64,000 nucleotides of DNA, from assembly GCF_010015445.1 (NCBI RefSeq), contig NC_053119.1, forward strand, positions 21,847,050 through 21,911,049, in the 5' to 3' direction. Below the pieces are notes generated by a model. That model saw nothing but the letters and a program-made list of their open reading frames with translations, did not search any database and was not told where the DNA came from. The DNA is from Perca fluviatilis. Taxonomy: Eukaryota; Chordata; Actinopteri; Perciformes; Percidae. Position 1 is the stretch's first letter, and the number at the start of each line of letters is the position of its first letter. This document shows, one piece after another, positions 61,392-64,000 of the stretch. Position numbers and translations under genes: made by a program.

Positions 61392-63378
61392 TATACACCA
61401 TCCCTGCTACACACCACATTCTCCCTCTGTGACGACACACACACACCACACACACACACACACACGTAATAGATATAAGTCAAACTCCTAGACAGCAAGC
61501 CACACATGAAACCCATTTCCTCAGTCACACACTGCATCAAGTCACCTCGCCCTGATGTGTCTATGTCTCATCTGTGTGTGTGTGTGTGTGTGTGCGTGCA
61601 TGCGTGTGTGTGTGTCTGCACGACTCACCGCTCCCCATACGCCGACCTGCCAGGATGCACACTCAGGCAGCTCACAGCTCCCCACAGCAGGCGGTTTGCT
61701 GGACGGGTCGCAGAAGTGCTCGCTCAGCTTTTCCTCCCCAGCTCCCACGTTGCAGGACACTTGTCTGTGCCTCATCCCCTTCCCACAAGTTACCAGGCAC
61801 TGGGTGGGGAAGGTGTGTGTGGTAGGTTGTGTGATGATGGTGGAAAAGGTCGAGAAAAAGTATTTAATATAAAGTATGCGTGAGTGTGTGCATGTGGACA
61901 TTCAAAATCAGACATTCCCCTGTTATAAAATAGTTGACAGCATACCACCATTTCCAATCTAATTGTCTATGCCAGTGAGGGAAAACAACATATCAGAAAC
62001 ACCGTAATACTATACAACAGCAATTTAAACTACACCTAAAAACTAAACTAAACCTCTAAAATTATTATGGAGATACATTAATAGTATAGTATAGTCTGAC
62101 AGTGTCAATAAATCCCGAAAAAACAAGTTTCATAAAGAAGGATTTATTGCAGGGCTGTTATGTTGGGCTGCACTGGATGTGGCTAGTAACCTAATAACTG
62201 CATTATATTTTATGGTGCTCTGGTCCACCCCCTGTATCATATTACACACCCCTGACTTAAACTATATTAGTGCTAAGCAGTACTGAAGGCTAGTTTTTTC
62301 TTACTCTAAGTGCGTCAACGTTTGTAGATTGATGTTTTGCAGTCTCCTTGTAAAGATATATCCAAACCTTCTTACTGCTTCTGTAAGTGTGGTTGTGTGT
62401 ATGCATGTGCTTGAGAGGTTCCCACCTCACTCCACTCGCTAACAGTCCACTTCGGACATGGCTGGTCGCTGCAGGTTTCAGTGACCACCCTCTGGTATTC
62501 GTTGCACTCCCGGTCCACCAGCCGTCTACCCAGGTTGTTCATACAGTAAGACTCTCTGCTCCGGCTCCCACGTCCACATGTCTTAGAGCACTGTTTTACA
62601 AGAATACATTAAACATATTCAGCCCAGTCATGTGTTCATCTATGTTGTACTTTCTCCAATAATGAAATGACTGTGAAAATGAAATTAGAGTGCAAATCAG
62701 AAATATTCTTCAAAAATAATTTAGATTTGTTACGGTCCACAAATTATGTATTAAAGGTACATAATACATCATAGAATAATGGAAACTATGGAAAAATAAA
62801 TGCACATAATATACAGTATATAGTGTACATTTTTAGACATTAGGAATATAGACATAATAAATAATACAAAAACAATTGGTAATTATGCCCCTATTTGTCA
62901 GTTCGCCCAGCATATATAATTCAATTCTTCCACTGGCTGTACCTGTGACCAGGCGCTGTACTGCCAGCTCTTAAGCAGACAATCCCCATGACAGGGCTCT
63001 CTGGTCTGAGGTTTGGCGGCATCTCCACAGGCGTTGGCCTCCATCCTCCCACTCTGTCTCTTCGTCAGGCTGTACTTCATACATTGAATATCCAGGCTGC
63101 GGTAGCCTGGGCCACATTTAGCAGAACATTCGCTCTTTCCAGCAACATGCCACCTGTGTGAGAGGATGCATATTAAAAAGTTTGGCCTTGTGTGCTCTGT
63201 AGGAATTTGTTTTGAGGGTGCATGTGTGTGTCTTTGTGCATTAATGCGCACCTGACTTCACAGTCAGTGTTGCAGGGCTCAGCAACAGAAACAGGACGAG
63301 GTAAATGTTCACAGCGTTGGTCCGATACCTCAAGGTGATCACTCTTACGCACACACACCACCTTGCGCCTTCGCTCAC
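30496..63378 (-). CDS. adamts9: ADAMTS9-like secreted metalloprotease, C-terminal part (21 exons, 5' end outside window)
   Basis: ADAMTS9 is a secreted, matrix-acting zinc metalloprotease that cleaves proteoglycans such as versican; its long TSR tail and GON domain direct localisation and secretion. Only that tail is visible here. Exons (minus strand, in transcript order): 63378-63252, 63153-62943, 62590-62426, 61799-61629, 60536-60417, 58271-58164, 56506-56342, 55677-55408, 52914-52753, 52449-52273, 40030-39863, 36483-36310, 35350-35180, 34892-34686, 34490-34361, 33482-33388, 33288-33194, 33009-32876, 31397-31306, 30977-30873, 30585-30496. All boundaries are AG/GT, the phases agree, and the 3,137 bp translate without a stop into 1,044 residues. 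The content is the end of TSR2, TSR3 to TSR15, then a GON domain of about 190 residues. GON plus 15 TSRs limits the family to ADAMTS9 or ADAMTS20. From remembered human sequence, TSR-by-TSR similarity (including both linkers) favours ADAMTS9, but ADAMTS20 is not excluded. No catalytic residues can be assessed. Confidence 0.9.
30873..30977 (-). CDS. adamts9: adamts9 exon: GON domain
   Basis: The exon encodes [20 protein letters not shown], then [15 protein letters not shown], before GTAACCG. It is 105 bp, phase 0-0. FSINL.GTGL and W.SQGNY are GON hallmarks. Confidence 0.88.
31306..31397 (-). CDS. adamts9: adamts9 exon: GON domain
   Basis: After the acceptor tttactag it completes Ile and encodes [20 protein letters not shown], then [10 protein letters not shown], before GTTGGTG. 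It is 92 bp, phase 1 to 0. [17 protein letters not shown] is the most strongly conserved GON stretch. Confidence 0.89.
31398..32875 (-). other. adamts9: adamts9 intron (GON region), 1.5 kb
   Basis: Holds the CA repeat 32271-32316 and CpG-containing sequence at 32500-32700, where several overlapping ORFs occur without domains. Confidence 0.8.
32271..32316. repeat. (CA)n microsatellite in adamts9 intron
   Basis: Pure CA, reading (TG)n on the adamts9 sense strand, in the GON-region intron 31398-32875. Confidence 0.95.
32876..33009 (-). CDS. adamts9: adamts9 exon: GON domain
   Basis: The exon completes Arg (AG + G) and encodes [20 protein letters not shown], then [20 protein letters not shown] and LRIM plus one base, before GTGCGT. 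It is 134 bp. CPYNGS and DCxCR..Y.AAG are GON hallmarks. This donor is weaker than most, but the join to the next exon gives IMITDLQF, which fits the family. Confidence 0.85.
33194..33288 (-). CDS. adamts9: adamts9 exon: GON domain
   Basis: The exon encodes [20 protein letters not shown], then [12 protein letters not shown], ending two bases into a codon before GTGTGTG. PKEYVTL and SEVYGHR are hallmark GON segments. NYS is an N-glycosylation sequon. It is 95 bp, phase 0 to 2, and only 99 bp from the preceding exon. Confidence 0.88.
33388..33482 (-). CDS. adamts9: adamts9 exon: start of GON domain
   Basis: The exon starts GC CAG TTG after the acceptor tctcccag and encodes [31 protein letters not shown], then a GTGTGC donor. 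It is 95 bp. The GON domain (named after nematode GON-1) occurs only in GON-1, ADAMTS9 and ADAMTS20. It is implicated in ER-to-Golgi transport in GON-1/ADAMTS9 studies and in gonad morphogenesis in worms. Confidence 0.86.
33483..34360 (-). other. adamts9: adamts9 intron between TSR15 and the GON domain
   Basis: Contains a palindrome ACTTGGCAGAAGCCAAGT at about 33848-33865, close to an NFI-type TTGGC...GCCAA site but with 4 instead of 5 spacer bases, and TAAT-containing words near 33780-33795. Possible regulatory DNA. Confidence 0.5.
34361..34490 (-). CDS. adamts9: adamts9 exon: TSR15 core
   Basis: The exon reads [20 protein letters not shown] through CQDRE plus the first base of a Cys codon, before the donor GTCAGT. 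It is 130 bp, phase 0 to 1. This is the last TSR, and its exon is the first of the core exons to leave phase 0, where the GON-encoding part begins. The sixth TSR15 cysteine codon is split with the next exon (T + GC). Confidence 0.86.
34686..34892 (-). CDS. adamts9: adamts9 exon: TSR14 core, start of TSR15
   Basis: The exon reads [20 protein letters not shown] through CLLRDC and ends WKVGPWSK before GTGAAAC. It is 207 bp, phase 0-0. This TSR is longer than its neighbours because of an Ala/Ser/Pro-rich insertion between its third and fourth cysteines, as ADAMTS9 TSR14 also has. Asp replaces the usual Gly after the second cysteine, but CxxS/TCxxG is kept. Confidence 0.87.
35180..35350 (-). CDS. 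adamts9: adamts9 exon: TSR13 core, start of TSR14
   Basis: The exon reads [20 protein letters not shown], then [16 protein letters not shown], and ends WITGEWSQ before GTAGGA. It is 171 bp, phase 0-0. CNATCGEG fits O-fucosylation. The first Asn is also an NAT sequon, so N-glycosylation next to the fucose site is possible. Confidence 0.88.
35351..36309 (-). other. adamts9: adamts9 intron
   Basis: 959 bp, ending in the GA microsatellite. Otherwise nothing is recognised. Confidence 0.8.
36079..36205. repeat. (GA)n microsatellite in adamts9 intron
   Basis: About 125 bases of GA broken by an A-tract and AGC interruptions. On the sense strand it is a long (CT)n tract about 100 bp downstream of the exon 36310-36483 donor. 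Confidence 0.95.
36310..36483 (-). CDS. adamts9: adamts9 exon: TSR12 core, start of TSR13
   Basis: The exon reads [20 protein letters not shown], then [19 protein letters not shown], and ends [10 protein letters not shown] before a strong GTAAGTAC donor. It is 174 bp, phase 0-0. No long ORF marks it; it was found between its neighbours by its TGT start and cysteine pattern. A GA-rich microsatellite begins about 100 bp below its donor. Confidence 0.87.
37057..37160. repeat. dispersed repeat, copy 2 (mate at 15138-15235)
   Basis: GATGTCATCTCGATGTAAAG, then TCTATGG and TGCATTTGCACTGGGCTGTC, aligns with the 15138 copy with scattered mismatches and small gaps. It is in the adamts9 intron between exons 39863-40030 and 36310-36483. 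Confidence 0.5.
37681..38030. mobile_element. possible MITE with ACGTTTACATGCA-type end
   Basis: The stretch ends ATATGCATGTAAACGTAGTC and contains repeated TCGGAATA/GGAATATT words and GTTTTTATCACAGGCTTATG. These are features of a fish MITE with ATTCCG repeats. The left end is not resolved. ORFs in it overlap in all three frames and are not genes. Confidence 0.4.
38443..38520. repeat. poly(A) run of 78 bases
   Basis: An uninterrupted run of A from 38443 to 38520 lies in an adamts9 intron (poly-T in sense). It may be a retroposon tail, although nothing recognisable precedes it, or a length fixed by assembly. Confidence 0.9.
38653..38688. repeat. (CA)n/(CATACACA)n microsatellite
   Basis: CA units interrupted twice by CATA, 130 bp beyond the poly(A) run. 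Confidence 0.85.
39863..40030 (-). CDS. adamts9: adamts9 exon: TSR11 core, start of TSR12
   Basis: The exon reads [20 protein letters not shown], then [20 protein letters not shown], and ends WKANKWRE before GTATGTTTG. It is 168 bp, phase 0-0. The acceptor has a pyrimidine-rich tract (ccctctctag). It lies downstream of the 12.2-kb intron. Confidence 0.88.
45538..45777. mobile_element. hAT-type MITE with GCTGCAAC ends
   Basis: The ends TAGAGCTGCAACA (left) and CGTTACAGCCCTA (right) are imperfect inverted copies. The inside has repeated TTAATCAATTAG/ATTAATCGAGTAAT and CTATTTTGACAATCGATTAA words, known from a fish MITE rich in AATCGATTAAT. It lies in the 12.2-kb adamts9 intron. No clean target duplication. 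Confidence 0.6.
49690..49779. repeat. compound (CGCA)n/(CA)n microsatellite
   Basis: GTACGCACGCACACACACGC followed by a pure CA run, in the 12.2-kb adamts9 intron. Three overlapping minus-strand ORFs here are artefacts. Confidence 0.95.
52273..52449 (-). CDS. adamts9: adamts9 exon: TSR10 core, start of TSR11
   Basis: The exon reads [20 protein letters not shown], then [17 protein letters not shown], and ends WHRRPWKP before GTACGATAG. It is 177 bp, phase 0-0, separated from the previous exon by 303 bp. The donor is followed directly by an in-frame stop, and after it comes the 12.2-kb intron. Confidence 0.86.
52537..52567. repeat. short tandem repeat of CCTAACTAA
   Basis: About three units of a 9-base word (CTAACTAAC) between two adamts9 exons. 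Confidence 0.7.
52753..52914 (-). CDS. adamts9: adamts9 exon: TSR9 core, start of TSR10
   Basis: The exon reads [20 protein letters not shown] through CDSGPC and ends WNYGVWGE before GTGAGG. It is 162 bp, phase 0-0. The usual CG pair is CA here, yet CSSTCAGG still fits CxxS/TCxxG. This is one of the repeats most like remembered ADAMTS9. Confidence 0.88.
54165..54625. mobile_element. second element of the 14348 type, in an adamts9 intron
   Basis: The left end is TAACCTGACTCC and the right end is ATGAGGCTA, whose complement is TAGCCTCAT. It is flanked by a perfect 9-bp duplication, CTATTTTGC (54156-54164 and 54626-54634). On the minus strand it carries a helicase-type start (54178-54429). It lies in the intron between exons 55408-55677 and 52753-52914. 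Confidence 0.6.
54178..54429 (-). pseudogene. RecQ-like N-terminal fragment in transposon
   Basis: The reading [20 protein letters not shown] followed by [18 protein letters not shown] resembles the start of RecQ-like proteins found in fish repeats (LKxEQ...LxGKDVF). Similarity stops where Walker A should come. At 83 residues it is far too short for a helicase. It is clearly diverged from the copy at 14512. Confidence 0.4.
54976..55013. repeat. (AT)n microsatellite
   Basis: About 17 units of AT in an adamts9 intron. Confidence 0.95.
55408..55677 (-). CDS. adamts9: adamts9 exon: TSR8 core, long linker, start of TSR9
   Basis: At 270 bp this is the longest exon in the window, phase 0-0. It encodes TSR8 ([20 protein letters not shown] to CTAAPC). 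A hydrophilic linker of about 38 residues rich in His, Pro, Asp and Gln follows (around [20 protein letters not shown]), then [10 protein letters not shown] before GTATGTTC. A linker at this place with the same [10 protein letters not shown] end is known in ADAMTS9, which is part of the reason for that call. Confidence 0.88.
55678..56341 (-). other. adamts9: adamts9 intron, 664 bp
   Basis: Nothing is recognised besides the splice sites. Confidence 0.8.
56342..56506 (-). CDS. adamts9: adamts9 exon: TSR7 core, start of TSR8
   Basis: The exon reads [20 protein letters not shown], continues through [13 protein letters not shown], and ends WRAGEWSP before GTGAGT. It is 165 bp, phase 0-0, with six cysteines and a perfect O-fucosylation sequence CSVSCGKG. 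Confidence 0.88.
56507..58163 (-). other. adamts9: adamts9 intron, 1.7 kb
   Basis: Contains the T26 run and several short GT/CA stretches near 57540-57560, 57770-57810 and 57980-58015. The 126-codon minus-strand ORF at 57492-57872 is without a domain. Confidence 0.8.
56982..57007. repeat. poly(T) run of 26 bases
   Basis: Poly-A in the adamts9 sense; in the intron between exons 58164-58271 and 56342-56506. Confidence 0.9.
58164..58271 (-). CDS. adamts9: adamts9 exon: end of TSR6, linker, start of TSR7
   Basis: The exon reads [20 protein letters not shown] and continues through a short Pro/Ser-rich linker to QWRYGSWTA before the donor GTAAGG. It is 108 bp, phase 0-0. The linker between TSR6 and TSR7 is at the same place as in mammalian ADAMTS9. 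Confidence 0.85.
58272..60416 (-). other. adamts9: adamts9 intron, 2.1 kb
   Basis: Contains the hAT element 58903-59542. The stretch 59640-60075 ends ATGATAATAAATTAACCTTGAA, which looks like the tail of a fish interspersed repeat (possibly LINE), at low confidence. Confidence 0.7.
58903..59542. mobile_element. non-autonomous hAT element, 640 bp
   Basis: The ends CACTAGTTCTCAAACTGTGG (left) and GTTTGAGAAGCAATG (right) are inverted copies. Near them are TACCACTGGTGGTACGCG and GGTGGTACATGGTGGTA words. It is flanked by CTCTAAGC (58895-58902) and TTCTAAGC (59543-59550), an 8-bp duplication with 7 matches. I recognise the CAGTGGTTCTCAAAC-type fish family. It lies in the adamts9 intron 58272-60416. 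Confidence 0.75.
60417..60536 (-). CDS. adamts9: adamts9 exon: first part of TSR6
   Basis: The exon reads [20 protein letters not shown], then [15 protein letters not shown], followed by the donor GTAAAAAAG. It is 120 bp, phase 0-0. It holds four of the six TSR6 cysteines; the last two are at the start of the next exon (DCEMPAC). TSR6 is the only fully visible repeat whose cysteine core is split by an intron. Confidence 0.86.
60714..60797. repeat. compound (CGCA)n/(CA)n microsatellite
   Basis: Tetranucleotide CGCA units followed by CA runs, in intron 60537-61628. Confidence 0.95.
61167..61202. repeat. (GT)n microsatellite
   Basis: Pure GT; reads (AC)n on the adamts9 sense strand. Confidence 0.95.
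61315..61387. repeat. (CA)n microsatellite
   Basis: About 36 pure units; reads (TG)n on the adamts9 sense strand. Confidence 0.95.
61435..61465. repeat. (CA)n microsatellite
   Basis: Two short CA runs separated by CACCACA. Confidence 0.85.
61576..61616. repeat. (GT)n tract beside an adamts9 donor site
   Basis: Reads (CA)n on the sense strand, starting about 15 bases after the donor of exon 61629-61799. Confidence 0.9.
61629..61799 (-). CDS. adamts9: adamts9 exon: TSR5 core, start of TSR6
   Basis: The exon reads [20 protein letters not shown] through CELPEC and ends WQVGVWGA before the donor GTGAGTCG. It is 171 bp, phase 0-0. CLVTCGKG fits the O-fucosylation sequence. On the sense strand a CA-repeat tract begins about 15 bases after this donor (see finding). 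Confidence 0.88.
61800..62425 (-). other. adamts9: adamts9 intron, 626 bp
   Basis: AT-rich with no recognised element. Confidence 0.8.
62426..62590 (-). CDS. adamts9: adamts9 exon: TSR4 core, start of TSR5
   Basis: The exon reads [20 protein letters not shown] and then the remaining cysteines, ending in WTVSEWSE before a GTGGGA donor. It is a phase 0-0 exon of 165 bp (55 codons). CSKTCGRG fits the O-fucosylation sequence CxxS/TCxxG, and the WxxxxW stretch is a possible C-mannosylation site. No long ORF marks this exon; I found it by reading the minus strand between the flanking TSR exons. Confidence 0.87.
62591..62942 (-). other. adamts9: adamts9 intron, 352 bp
   Basis: AT-rich with no recognised element. 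Confidence 0.8.
62943..63153 (-). CDS. adamts9: adamts9 exon: TSR3 and start of TSR4
   Basis: The exon opens with [16 protein letters not shown] and encodes six-cysteine TSR3, then the tryptophan stretch WQYSAWSQ of TSR4. It is joined in phase 2 to the previous exon (AG + G gives Arg). It ends after CAG at a GTACAG donor, just before the first cysteine of TSR4. [10 protein letters not shown] has Ala where protein O-fucosyltransferase 2 needs Ser or Thr (CxxS/TCxxG), so this repeat should not be O-fucosylated at that site. Confidence 0.87.
63252..63378 (-). CDS. adamts9: adamts9 exon: most of TSR2
   Basis: This is the first exon visible in the window. It starts on the last two bases of a split codon (the acceptor reads gcgcag before GTGAGC) and encodes the end of TSR2, including [20 protein letters not shown] and the closing CNTDC. 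It ends two bases into an Arg codon before GTGCGC. The first cysteines of TSR2 must lie in an upstream exon beyond position 64000. The 98-bp intron that follows is one of the two shortest in the gene. Confidence 0.85.
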
Positions 63379-64000
63379 CTGCGCACATGCACATAGACAG
63401 ATGGGAAAAAGCAGGGTTCAAATCAGATAACATCTGGCGGACACTTTGCTTGCCAAAATATCACATTTCTTCACCTTTAACAAGTCTGACCAGCTTTCCA
63501 ACATCCAGTCCTTCGTCACACCGCCTTAGATGTCCATGTCGGTCTTAGACCCCACAAATACATCCATTTACTGGATACCATTGTGCCCTCTGACCCACTG
63601 GGAGCCTGACTAGCTTGCTTCTAAGGGAAATCTGAGGGGCTTAGTTGGGTTAAGGGCCAGGCGAAGGGGAAGGTGTGATTAGCCAAGGTCACACTGGGGT
63701 TCCCAGGAGGGGGGGTTTATGGAAGGAAGGGATGAGAGAGTACATTTCTAAATCAAGAGGGGAGTGTAAGTGATGCAAGAGAAATCCTAATCCTAATGTG
63801 CCCTGACACTTAGATCCTTGTCCAAGTAATTCAACTTTCATGTAATAAGAGATGTAAGACACATTATAGGTCATATACATTTTACACTTCTTACAGATTT
63901 TTTTTCGTGGTAAATTTGTATTGTTTATATCAAGAGTAGCTGTGAAATGTGCGTGTCCATTAGACCACAAGCCTCTACAGAAATAAACCTTTCTTCACAT
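63379..64000 (-). other. adamts9: adamts9 intron sequence at window edge
   Basis: The preceding exon (start of TSR2 and spacer end) is not found here, so this is probably all intron. A 93-codon minus-strand ORF (63689-63970) lacks any ADAMTS feature. Confidence 0.6.

Overview
This window is teleost fish DNA, most likely a percomorph. The evidence is GT-AG introns of 0.1 to 12 kb, AT-rich sequence, many long CA/GT microsatellites, and dense short non-autonomous DNA transposons of types common in ray-finned fish. Two protein-coding genes can be supported. They converge on a gene-poor interval of about 19 kb.

The right half (30496-63378, minus strand) is the 3' part of an adamts9-type gene. I joined 21 exons by their splice sites. 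They stay in one frame from a split codon at 63378 to a TGA at 30498-30496, giving 1,044 residues. The protein begins inside thrombospondin type-1 repeat (TSR) 2, runs through TSR15, and ends in a GON domain. The signal peptide, propeptide, metalloprotease, disintegrin, TSR1, Cys-rich and spacer parts lie beyond position 64000. From TSR4 onward nearly every exon begins exactly on the first cysteine of a repeat. The introns carry microsatellites, MITEs, a 78-base poly(A) run and a 12.2-kb intron (40031-52272).

The left half (1-30 kb) is sparse. Its one convincing gene is a CD2-like immune receptor at 10380-11327 (plus strand, 315 residues). It has a signal peptide, an Ig domain lacking the usual disulfide, a C2 Ig domain with two predicted disulfides, a transmembrane helix and a cytoplasmic tail. 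The tail ends in a PxPxPR motif of the kind bound by CD2AP/CIN85 SH3 domains. The whole protein lies in one exon, unlike CD2 genes elsewhere, which suggests a retrocopy or a gene that lost its introns.

The remainder is largely transposon-derived. It includes a hAT-like element (1242-2283) nested in an older repeat, with an 8-bp target duplication, and a shortened relative at 9719-10096. There are also a Harbinger-like MITE (3285-3515), a Tc1-like MITE (7291-7623) and a MITE next to the adamts9 3' end (27345-27897). A second hAT MITE lies in an adamts9 intron (58903-59542). Two elements (14348-14958 and 54165-54625) have 9-bp target duplications and carry remnants of the start of a RecQ-like helicase gene. 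I see no CRISPR array, operon, tRNA or rRNA. The two genes have no evident functional link.
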